Made by a program: the position numbers and the translations under genes. A DNA stretch of 64,000 nt from Hyphomonas sp. BRH_c22. Lineage in GTDB: Bacteria; Pseudomonadota; Alphaproteobacteria; Caulobacterales; Hyphomonadaceae. The notes below the pieces were generated by a model that was not told where the DNA came from, ran no database searches, and worked only from the letters and a program-made list of their open reading frames with translations. How positions within the stretch are numbered: the first letter of the stretch is position 1; each line of letters begins with the position of its first letter. The stretch lies in NCBI RefSeq assembly GCF_000961795.1, contig NZ_LADU01000122.1, positions 1-64,000 on the forward strand, read 5' to 3'. Shown here one piece after another: positions 36,925-45,176 of the stretch.

Positions 36925-38091
36925 CTAGGCATTCCGGCTCGGCAGCCGAACGCTAGCGATGAGCCGAGTGGATCCGCGCCGCGGCAGGTCGGCATACTTG
37001 CCAAGGGGGATAAGCGATGCCACTGCCAAAGCCGCTGCCTGGCCATTGCGTAACGCACCCGCGTATGTTCCGGTCCGCCATATCGAGCCCTCGCACAAGG
37101 CAGTTTGGGCGTTTGCAAATTTCTGTTTGTATTCCTGGGTGCCGCGGCCAAAATCAATCACTTTGAGGCCCGATCGCTCGCCCTCCCGCATGCACCGGAT
37201 AATCAAGCCCACGCCGGGGCCATACTTTTTGAAATCCTGATCGTAGGTCGTGTGCCACCAGCACATGGTTGCTCCCTTTTGCATCCCGAAATGTGCGGCG
37301 ATAATCTGACGGCGGATGCGCATCGTTGACAGGCGCGCCGTAAACGAAGGCGTCTTCGTCGCCTTCAACGAAGCAAGAACGGCTTTGACCCAAAGCCTAT
37401 CGAATCCCGCTTGCAGGCCTTGCTCCGCCAGAGCCTTCGTTTTCATGTCCACAAGCCAGGTCCAGGCGGCCGGGTCTCTGTCGTCGTAGAAGAACTCAAT
37501 CTCACCTTTTTCCTCAGCTAGGCTGCTCATCCGCCGATCCACCTCTTTGATCTTCTGCCGTTGGCGACTGTTGAGACTGGCGACATAGGCGTCAACGCCG
37601 TCACGAAACTCGACGCGCGGAGAAAAAGTGAAGTCGAGCGCACGTGCGCCCATCCAGTCCAGCGAAGCCAGACCATGATTGTAATCATACGCGCTCAGCC
37701 CGCACGCGGTGAGAAGGCTGTCTGCGGTCATGTCGACGCCCGCATCGAGTATCGCGGTCTGGTAGTCCGTCATCGGACCACCAATCGGCTTGGCGATTCG
37801 GCGCGCCGCGAGGTGGTAGGGGAAAAATCCGATCGTTTGCCCGGCACGAGACAGGATCGAGACCCGCGCGTCGTTGCGAGCGCTGCCGACTGCCTGGACA
37901 TATTCAGGTGACAGAAACGGGCTGTCGAGATCGGCGCGCCGCAACAGAATTTCGTTCCATTCCGACAGATGCTCTTCCGTCAAGTCGACTGGCCGCACAG
38001 TCTTGACTGATATACTTTTACAACCAGCCATTGAAGTATCCAGAGGCGCCTCATCCAGATTTCTTTTTCGCGTGATTAGAGAAAAAGGCAT
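36925..38091 (-). CDS. FemAB/GNAT-like N-acyltransferase, second type
   Basis: A 388-residue protein of the same GNAT_6/BcsL-like class as the gene at 34905 but only distantly similar. It has SLNSRQRQKIKEVDRRMSSL, WTWLVDMKTKALAEQGL, HFGMQKGATMCWWHTTYD and GLKVIDFGRGTQEYKQKF. No signal peptide or membrane segment is present. It is transcribed opposite to its neighbour; the IS5 relic separates the two acyltransferase genes. A start at ATG 38091 is open; an in-frame ATG about 20 codons later is an alternative. Confidence 0.78.
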   Translation of the reverse strand: MPFSLITRKRNLDEAPLDTSMAGCKSISVKTVRPVDLTEEHLSEWNEILLRRADLDSPFLSPEYVQAVGSARNDARVSILSRAGQTIGFFPYHLAARRIAKPIGGPMTDYQTAILDAGVDMTADSLLTACGLSAYDYNHGLASLDWMGARALDFTFSPRVEFRDGVDAYVASLNSRQRQKIKEVDRRMSSLAEEKGEIEFFYDDRDPAAWTWLVDMKTKALAEQGLQAGFDRLWVKAVLASLKATKTPSFTARLSTMRIRRQIIAAHFGMQKGATMCWWHTTYDQDFKKYGPGVGLIIRCMREGERSGLKVIDFGRGTQEYKQKFANAQTALCEGSIWRTGTYAGALRNGQAAALAVASLIPLGKYADLPRRGSTRLIASVRLPSRNA

Positions 38092-38397
38092 CGCCCCGTC
38101 GCCCCTTCTATGTCATTCAAATAGATAGATCCCAGTTGACGTCCGCACACGTGATTAATTATTATGACACTACTTGCACTGCAATCGTCTTTTTTGCAAC
38201 ATGCCAGCCAGGCCGGGAGTGTCCGGCCGTCAGCGTCTTTTGGCAGAGCAGGCATCGCGTTTGTTTCATCGTACAGGCGGCGAGATTTCCCGGACGGGCG
38301 GGTGTCGCAAGCGCCAGAGGCAGGGATTTGATTTGTTCGTGCTGATTGGAACGCGCGCGTCGTGTGATCGGTCCCTGGAGAGGTGTACCTGACGCGT
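38092..38397. other. intergenic region, divergent promoters
   Basis: About 300 bp separate two divergent genes. A TTGACG followed by an AT-rich ATTAATTATTATG stretch (38134-38165) could be a plus-strand promoter. I see no ORF, RNA gene or repeat that I can support. Confidence 0.4.
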
Positions 38398-40023
38398 ATG
38401 GTGATGAACATGCAACCAGACGATCATCGCCGGCTTTCGCAAACAGTGGCCGTGCGTATCGATGCGCACCGCCGCGTTGAAGCGTGGCAAGCAGAGCTGA
38501 TAGATGAAATACTGCGAGTGCCTGGCGTGTCACTCGCATTCATTGCAGCGCAGAATTGCCAGGAAGGACCTGCGCACCTTTCGATCCAGGACCGTCTCGC
38601 ATTCGGAATCGATCAAGTTCTTTTCGGCATCGACGAGGGTGCGGCGATCGGCTGGACGCAGTTCTGCGCCCGACAAAACCTGCGGCTCCTGACCGCTGAG
38701 GCGTGCGAAGCCGACCGTCTAGCTGGTGTCTCCGCGTGCGCCGTCGATGTGCTGATAGATCTGGCGACACCTGCCCGCACTCTCGAACACTCAATGCCCG
38801 GTCCGATTAACGAAACCTGGACATACAACTTCCTGCGCGACGCCATGGGCTGTGAAGGTTTCGGGATGAAGGCGGCTGCATCGCCCGGAGGAGTGTTTTT
38901 CATCGATCTCATCCGGCAAGGTGATCGCAGGGTTCTGGCGACAGGCACCTGTGGCGCAAAGGTGAGTGCCGTGCGCAATTTGCGCCAGGCTCGACGCGTT
39001 GCGACCGCGCTGACGACTCGGGAGCTAGCGAGCCGAAGCCTGAGGATAGACGCGAGTTCTTCGTCGTTGACCGACAGCCGCGCCAAAGATCCAGCACATA
39101 CAGATGCGCTGGTTCATTTGATCAATGTCGGCAGATGGGGCACAAAAAAGTTAGCGTCCGCCGCAAGCGCGCCGATCGCCTTGAGTACCGGCAAAATGAA
39201 ACCGGAATTCAGGCTTGTCAAAGCTTCCGGTACCCCATTGACGTTCGACCCGGCGCGCACCGCGGAGACAGGAACCTATGGCAATTACTTTCTCGCCGAT
39301 CCGTTCCTTCACGCGAAGGACGGCAAGCTGACACTTTTCTGTGAAGTCTATGATTACCGTCTCGGGCGCGGCTATATCGGTGCCGCCGACATGAGTACGG
39401 GCCAGCCAGGCGAAATTGTTCCCGTGCTGGATGATCCAGTCCATTATTCCTTTCCGTACGTCTACGAACATGATGGCGAAACATACATGATGCCAGAAAC
39501 GGCATCGCGTAACCGGATCGAAGTGTGGCGCTGCATCGATTTTCCCGTACGTTGGGAACTCGTTTCGACGGCGCTTGACGGTCAGATGCCGGTTGACTCT
39601 GCCATTTGCTGGTACGAAGGACGATGGTGGCTCTTCACCAGCCTCGCACGCACGCACCTCGGTGAACACAGTACCGAACTCTATCTGTTTGAAGCTGATG
39701 GACCGCTGCTGGAAAACCTTCGGCCGCACGTACGCAATCCGATCGTCATTGATGCGAGATTTGCGAGGAATGGCGGCCGGATCTTCCAGGAAGGCGGAAA
39801 ACTCTACAGGCCCTCGCAGTCTAACCGTTATGGCATTTATGGCTATGGACTGAACATTATGGAGATCGCGGTGCTGAACCCCGATCAGTATACCGAGCGT
39901 CCCGTCCGCTTCTTTGAAGGCGCCCATCACATCGATAGCGCCGATGGTACGGTCATCCTCGACGCGCGGCAATCGGTCCAAACCTTGAAAGAAGGCGATG
40001 TCGAGGAACGGGCACTGACATGA
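38398..40023 (+). CDS. GINT1-like beta-propeller protein with an N-terminal domain
   Basis: A 541-residue protein. The C-terminal ~300 residues read as the five-bladed propeller named for the N-terminal domain of plant glucosamine inositolphosphorylceramide transferase 1. They show NYFLADPFLHAKDGKLTLFCEVYD, RGYIGAADM, YSFPYVYEHDGETYMMPET, WWLFTSLAR and GGRIFQEGGKLYRPSQ. The N-terminal ~230 residues (RIDAHRRVEAWQAELIDEIL, VDVLIDLAT) resemble the formyltransferase-like part found in bacterial homologues. GTG 38383 is directly against the GGAGAGG site, so ATG 38398 is preferred. The stop overlaps the next start as ATGA. Its role in the locus is unknown, possibly sugar transfer or modification. 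Confidence 0.78.
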   Translation: MVMNMQPDDHRRLSQTVAVRIDAHRRVEAWQAELIDEILRVPGVSLAFIAAQNCQEGPAHLSIQDRLAFGIDQVLFGIDEGAAIGWTQFCARQNLRLLTAEACEADRLAGVSACAVDVLIDLATPARTLEHSMPGPINETWTYNFLRDAMGCEGFGMKAAASPGGVFFIDLIRQGDRRVLATGTCGAKVSAVRNLRQARRVATALTTRELASRSLRIDASSSSLTDSRAKDPAHTDALVHLINVGRWGTKKLASAASAPIALSTGKMKPEFRLVKASGTPLTFDPARTAETGTYGNYFLADPFLHAKDGKLTLFCEVYDYRLGRGYIGAADMSTGQPGEIVPVLDDPVHYSFPYVYEHDGETYMMPETASRNRIEVWRCIDFPVRWELVSTALDGQMPVDSAICWYEGRWWLFTSLARTHLGEHSTELYLFEADGPLLENLRPHVRNPIVIDARFARNGGRIFQEGGKLYRPSQSNRYGIYGYGLNIMEIAVLNPDQYTERPVRFFEGAHHIDSADGTVILDARQSVQTLKEGDVEERALT

Positions 40024-41243
40024 CACCGGACAAGATCGTCATCATCAATGACAGTTCCGTCGCGCTCGGCGGAGCCGCGGCACTCGCTTTGCTGTCGGCA
40101 AAGCTGTTTCATGAAGCTGGTATGAAGGTTGTGTATGTGACAGGAGACGATGCAGCCGATGCCAAACTAGATAACGGTATTGATATTGAGCCTCTCGGCA
40201 GCGCCGCACTCCTGAAGCAGCCTATGCCGGGGCGCATTGCAAATGGCCTTTACCATATATCGGCAGCGAATTTCATCCGAGCCATTATCGCCCGCCATGA
40301 CACGCCGGCAACCGTCTATCATCTGCATAGCTGGGCGCAGACATTTTCTCCGGCCATATTTGCAGCGCTGGGTCCGGTAGCCGACCGCCTCGTCATTTCG
40401 TCGCACGATTTCAGCCTGGTGTGCCCAAACGGTTCCTACTTCAATTTCAAGACGAACGAAGTGTGCAATCTGACTCCCCTGTCACCCGCCTGCCTCGCTT
40501 CCAATTGCGACAAGCGAAGCCGGGCAGACAAGGCGTACCGCGTATCCCGTTCGGTGCTACTCCGCAGACTTGTGGATTTCGGAAAGAGTCGCGCTCTGGT
40601 TGCTGCTATTCATCCTGGAATGGCGCCATGGCTTGCGCGTGGCGGCGTCGCACCTGAGCGCATCCGGATCGTCCCCAATCCCGTGATCCCCTTCCGGGGC
40701 GAGAGGGTCCAGGCTGAGCGGAATTCTGACCTGTTTTTCATCGGGCGGGTGGAAGTAGAAAAGGGAGTCGACCTCGCGGCCCGCGCTGCTCATGCGGCAG
40801 GCCGCCGCTTGCGGGTGATTGGCGATGGTGCGAGCAGGCCTGCGCTCGCAGCAGAATTTCCCGCTATCAAGTGGGAAGGTTGGCGGACGCATTCGGATAT
40901 CGCTGATCTGATTTCGGAAGCGCGCGGTCTGATCATGCCGAGCCGATTGCCGGAGCCGTTCGGGCTGGTGGCGCTTGAGGCTCTGCAATCCGGCGTGCCG
41001 CTGATCTCATTCGACGATGCCTTTGTTGGGCGCCAGGCCGCCGCCAGAGGCGCGGCCTTCCTCGCAAGCCGCCGTATTCCGGAAGAACTCGCAAACGCCG
41101 TCGTGCAACTCGACAATGACACCGTTGTGCGAGCCGCGAGTGAGGCGGCGTTCGACCAATGCCGGTCCCTGTCGCTGACACCCGAGCAATGGCGCGATGC
41201 GCTTCTCGATCTTTATAAGGAGCAACTGCATGCATTCGCCTGA
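40020..41243 (+). CDS. family 4 glycosyltransferase
   Basis: A 407-residue GT-B glycosyltransferase. The N-terminal domain has LGGAAALALLSAKLFHEAGMKV. The C-terminal domain has LFFIGRVEVEKGVDLAARAA, RVIGDGASR and the E-x7-E motif PEPFGLVALEALQSGV. It is translationally coupled to the preceding propeller gene (ATGA overlap) and overlaps the next gene by 14 bp, so the three genes 38398-42123 form an operon. Confidence 0.9.
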   Translation: MTPDKIVIINDSSVALGGAAALALLSAKLFHEAGMKVVYVTGDDAADAKLDNGIDIEPLGSAALLKQPMPGRIANGLYHISAANFIRAIIARHDTPATVYHLHSWAQTFSPAIFAALGPVADRLVISSHDFSLVCPNGSYFNFKTNEVCNLTPLSPACLASNCDKRSRADKAYRVSRSVLLRRLVDFGKSRALVAAIHPGMAPWLARGGVAPERIRIVPNPVIPFRGERVQAERNSDLFFIGRVEVEKGVDLAARAAHAAGRRLRVIGDGASRPALAAEFPAIKWEGWRTHSDIADLISEARGLIMPSRLPEPFGLVALEALQSGVPLISFDDAFVGRQAAARGAAFLASRRIPEELANAVVQLDNDTVVRAASEAAFDQCRSLSLTPEQWRDALLDLYKEQLHAFA

Positions 41244-42123
41244 GACATTGCGGATGGCAGTTATCGTCGCCACGCTTGGGCGACGCGCCGAGGCTGAAGA
41301 CCTCGTTCGCGATCTTGACGCCCAGATACGCCGACCGGACCGCGTGATATTCAGTGTGGTAAATGAAGAAGATGCTCCGTCCGGCCCCCTGCCATCCGGA
41401 CACGAGATACTTGTTTCGCCGAAAAAGGGTTCCTGTGCGCAACGTAACTTCGCCATCGACCGGGCGGCGTCTGATGCCGATATCTTGATATTTTTCGATG
41501 ACGATTTCGTTCCCGCGCCAGACTATCTGCTCGAATTGGAACGCTGCTTTATTTCACGCCCGAATCTTGGCGGGGCGACCGGTCTCGTCATTGCGGACGG
41601 GGTGACGGGCCCAGGCCTCAGCCGCGAACAGACGCTCGCCGAGATTGCCTTGTACCGGCAGAACTGGCCTGAGGGCGACGACCGCATCCGTCCCCGCGAA
41701 GGGCTCTACGGATGCAACATGGCCATCCGCACCTGCGTACTTGGCGCCAACCGCTTTGATGAGAGTTTGCCACTTTATGGCTGGCTCGAAGATTTGGCGC
41801 TGACGTCGAAATTCGCCCGCTCGCCGGGTTTGATCCAGTGCAACCGCCTCGTAGGCGCGCACCGCGGCGTCAAGCGCGGGCGGACCTCAGGGGTCAGGTT
41901 TGGCTATTCGCAGATCGCCAACCCAATTTACCTCTTGTCGCGCAGCCCTGCACCACGCGCCTACCTTTTCGGCAACGTCGCACGCCATCTGGCGATAAAT
42001 ATTGTCCGCTCGGTCCGGCCTGAGCCCTGGGTCGATCGGCGGGGCCGGTTGCGCGGCAACACGATGGCCTTCATGGATTTGCTGCGGGGCCGGCTGTCAC
42101 CCGGCAGAATTCTCGATCTCTGA
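41230..42123 (+). CDS. family 2 glycosyltransferase
   Basis: A 297-residue GT2 enzyme. AVIVATLGRRAEAEDLVRDL, ILIFFDDDFVPAPDYL (metal site) and LPLYGWLEDLALTSKF (ED catalytic region) are visible. The ATG at 41230 follows AAGGAG at 41217-41222 and lies inside the end of the GT4 gene. The open frame upstream of it is not used. It converges with the polymerase gene 23 bp away. Confidence 0.86.
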   Translation: MHSPETLRMAVIVATLGRRAEAEDLVRDLDAQIRRPDRVIFSVVNEEDAPSGPLPSGHEILVSPKKGSCAQRNFAIDRAASDADILIFFDDDFVPAPDYLLELERCFISRPNLGGATGLVIADGVTGPGLSREQTLAEIALYRQNWPEGDDRIRPREGLYGCNMAIRTCVLGANRFDESLPLYGWLEDLALTSKFARSPGLIQCNRLVGAHRGVKRGRTSGVRFGYSQIANPIYLLSRSPAPRAYLFGNVARHLAINIVRSVRPEPWVDRRGRLRGNTMAFMDLLRGRLSPGRILDL

Positions 42124-42145
42124 AACAGGCGCTCGTCTGACCGCA

Positions 42146-43624
42146 CTAAGCGGTGCGGGCGCTCACATGATCGGCCGCCCCGGTCGGACCGGCCCGGCCA
42201 GCCGATATGCGCGGCTTCGGACGAAGGATCGTCGCAGCGATCTCGTCGCGGGCAATGACGGCGATCGCCGCAAACGTAAAGAACGTGATGCCGGGATCAA
42301 CCAACACGCCCGATACAGCCGCCATTGCAAGGTTGACGAACGCCCCGGCGCTCGCGGCACGAAACAGGCTTTTCGCCTCAACCGCCGGCGAAGAGGCCGG
42401 CAACACTTTGGGGAGTTTCTTCAGAAAGACCGCCCACAGGAACCCCAGAAACAGGACAAGACCTATGAGTCCGACATTAGCGAGTATAACCGGCAGCAAG
42501 CCGTTGGATCTGACTGAACCGAGTCCGGCTCCAAGACCGTATGTCTCGAAAAACACCTTAAATCCCGATGCCGCCCAGAATCCTCGCTCGAGCCCGGAAC
42601 TGCTGTCAGCCTTGCTGAACACGAGCGTGTTCAACATCTCCATGACATAGTCCGGGAAGGGCGTGAACGAGAGCCCGACAATCAGAAATCCGCTGACGAT
42701 GGAACTCGCTAGCAGAATCATCGCGCCCCGCTTGCCGTTCGAACCGTAGTAGACGTCTTGTGCGATACGGGCGAAAAGCCATATAATCATGATTGCGGCA
42801 CCAAAAATGGCCGTTGTTGAAAGTGCGAGCATTCCAAACAGGGCACTGATCAAGCCGATTGCGCATGCCACCCTGTCATTTCTGTCTATAAATCGTGAAA
42901 GTCCGTACGCAGCAAATGTAATGCTGGTGGCGCCGAATGCGGCAGGTTCTGGAAAACCGCCGATCAGGCGGTCCGCACCCATAATGCCAGTATCGGTGAA
43001 GATCGCATAGTCCGCTGTACGGAAATATTCGAGGAACATGTCCAGCCGAAAATAGTCGAGCACACCGAACGCAATATTCACCACCGCCGCCATCAGAATT
43101 GCGTCGGACAACAATTTCGCCCCCCTTATCCGCCCGATCCACAAGAGGACCATGTAGAATCCGAAACTGGCAGCAAGGTAGGCTGGTTGTGAGATGTTCG
43201 ACGAGACGGGCGCCAGTGGAACAATCGTCGTTGAGAAGGCTTCGCTGACGCGCTGACCGTCATAGGTCCCCGCATAGGGTACGACGAGCACCTTGTCGTA
43301 GAATAATCGCGGAAAGAAAAATGCCGAGATGGCGCCATAGACACAAAGTGTGCCCATCAGCACGACCGAGGTGCGCAGTCCCGACGAGGAGGTCTGGCGC
43401 TGACCACCATACGAAAACAGGAAAGCGAAACCGGTCGTAAGGGCCGCCGTAACCTGAAGTGCGATCAGGCTCATGCCGCTATCCGGCAGTTCGATCACTG
43501 ACGTCGCGCCCAGCGGAATCATCAGGAGTGTGAATCGAACGGCGGATGAGACGCCCCTGAGAGCGAAAAACCCCCAGAGCGCAAGGATGAAAAAGCCGAT
43601 CAGAGAGAATTGCACGTCAGACAC
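42146..43624 (-). CDS. Wzy-like O-antigen/exopolysaccharide polymerase
   Basis: A 492-residue membrane protein with roughly ten to twelve hydrophobic segments and a large soluble loop in the middle (about residues 105-150, FFFPRLFYDKVLVVPYAGTYDGQRVSE). This is the layout of Wzy polymerases and O-antigen ligases. It lacks a recognisable sequence motif, as is usual for this group. It is the only candidate polymerase in the locus and is the last gene of the minus-strand export operon, 68 bp after the flippase. Confidence 0.78.
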   Translation of the reverse strand: MSDVQFSLIGFFILALWGFFALRGVSSAVRFTLLMIPLGATSVIELPDSGMSLIALQVTAALTTGFAFLFSYGGQRQTSSSGLRTSVVLMGTLCVYGAISAFFFPRLFYDKVLVVPYAGTYDGQRVSEAFSTTIVPLAPVSSNISQPAYLAASFGFYMVLLWIGRIRGAKLLSDAILMAAVVNIAFGVLDYFRLDMFLEYFRTADYAIFTDTGIMGADRLIGGFPEPAAFGATSITFAAYGLSRFIDRNDRVACAIGLISALFGMLALSTTAIFGAAIMIIWLFARIAQDVYYGSNGKRGAMILLASSIVSGFLIVGLSFTPFPDYVMEMLNTLVFSKADSSSGLERGFWAASGFKVFFETYGLGAGLGSVRSNGLLPVILANVGLIGLVLFLGFLWAVFLKKLPKVLPASSPAVEAKSLFRAASAGAFVNLAMAAVSGVLVDPGITFFTFAAIAVIARDEIAATILRPKPRISAGRAGPTGAADHVSARTA

Positions 43625-43691
43625 TCACCTTCAGGGCGGACACTGCCAGGTGTTCGCAGGGAAAAACATCCGGTCCTGCTTTCCGCATGGT

Positions 43692-45167
43692 CTAGAGGCT
43701 CACGATCTGCTGGACTGCGTCGGGTCGCACGCGGTACAGGAGCGCCACGTAAACTGCGGCACCAACAGGCACCTGTACGCCCAGAATAAGAATCCGGTGT
43801 ATGCCATAACTTGCGCCGGCCCATTGCAGCAACAGCACAACGGTCACCATCGCCAGCAACGGCACGATAACGGGCCTTGTCTGGCGGGCAGCCGCACGCC
43901 ATGATAATTCGCCATATTTCTGCATGATCCAGAGCGTTGTAATGAAGCTGAATAGCCCCGATGCCAGTGTCGAGAGGGCAAGCGGGATCAGGCCGAAGCT
44001 GCCCGTGACGAAAGTGAAGACAAGCGTTACAGCACAATTCAGCAACAAGATCCGCGGCATCTGCTTGACCTGGCCGATATGTGAGAGAAGGGGCTCAGTA
44101 AGTGTTCCGGGTACGTATGAAATACCGCTGATCGCAAGGATCGCCGCAACCGGCGCAGCAGGCGCCCATTCGGGTCCCAGAACGAGCGTCACGACATCAT
44201 GCGAGACCAAACACAGGCCGACGAGGACCGGAGACACAGCCATCATCATGATCGGCAGGATCCGGGTAGCTTCGGCTGCAAGGTAAGCCTGTCTGCCGGG
44301 TCCGTCGCCGGCTCTCTCAGCCGCTCGTCGAATATACACCCACGCGATCATGCGCACGGGCTCCATCACAAGTTCTGCGACCGAAGCCACGACGCGTTCT
44401 GCAGCCCGATAAAAGCCGACACTCGCAGGACCGAGAAAAGCGCCGACGACAAACGTTGCGCCATTGTTCTGCAGGAACAGGATCGACCGGTTCATGAAGA
44501 CATGTACCGATGTGGAGACAAGCAGACGCGTCCGGGGGCCGCGCCAGACAAACGGTCCAAACCAGCGTGTTTGAAACCACATTAGCGCAGTGGCCGAAAC
44601 CTGGTAGGCAATTTTTCCGAACACCAGCGAGAAGACCCCCTGTCCTGCGAATAATGTTGAGAGCGTGACAACGAAACCCACGACTTCGGCGGCAATGCTG
44701 CTCGCAGCAAAGTCAAAAACACGGCCTGTCCGTACGAGCATTCCTGCAAATGCGTTGGAAACGGGTGCGGCCAGAACGCAAACGGAAAACAGCGCCATCA
44801 AGGGCGAAGCACGGCCGCCCGGCAAAAAGACTTCAATCGCACCTGCGATGACAAGGCCGACGATGCAAAGAAGCGCCCCGCTTCCCAGGGCATAAGTTGT
44901 AACCTGCTCGATATCATGCTGGTCCTCCACGCTGCTGACGATCACTTCGCGCCAACCGGCGCTCGCCGCGATGAAAAGGATCACGGATGTTGCCTGAACC
45001 AGCGCAAACAAACCGAATTCGGCCGGTGACAAAAAGCGCACAGCGAACACGAAGACGATGAGCTGTGACGCCTGCGCAAAAACACGCGAAACAAGGGTCC
45101 ACCGCCCGGCATGCGGGGCGCCTTGGGCGTCTGTTGGTGACGCGGCGATGGAGTCTGGTTCGCTCAT
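43692..45167 (-). CDS. Wzx-type polysaccharide flippase (3 of 3)
   Basis: A 491-residue oligosaccharide flippase. WTLVSRVFAQASQLIVFVFAV and RFLSPAEFGLFALVQATSV form the typical first two helices, and SVGFYRAAERVVASVAELVMEP matches the family's mid-region. About 12-14 membrane segments. It is directly downstream of the BY-kinase gene (9 bp) and upstream of the polymerase. By context this is the flippase that works with that polymerase; the two others may serve different repeat units. Confidence 0.88.
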   Translation of the reverse strand: MSEPDSIAASPTDAQGAPHAGRWTLVSRVFAQASQLIVFVFAVRFLSPAEFGLFALVQATSVILFIAASAGWREVIVSSVEDQHDIEQVTTYALGSGALLCIVGLVIAGAIEVFLPGGRASPLMALFSVCVLAAPVSNAFAGMLVRTGRVFDFAASSIAAEVVGFVVTLSTLFAGQGVFSLVFGKIAYQVSATALMWFQTRWFGPFVWRGPRTRLLVSTSVHVFMNRSILFLQNNGATFVVGAFLGPASVGFYRAAERVVASVAELVMEPVRMIAWVYIRRAAERAGDGPGRQAYLAAEATRILPIMMMAVSPVLVGLCLVSHDVVTLVLGPEWAPAAPVAAILAISGISYVPGTLTEPLLSHIGQVKQMPRILLLNCAVTLVFTFVTGSFGLIPLALSTLASGLFSFITTLWIMQKYGELSWRAAARQTRPVIVPLLAMVTVVLLLQWAGASYGIHRILILGVQVPVGAAVYVALLYRVRPDAVQQIVSL

Positions 45168-45176
45168 CACCGCCGA

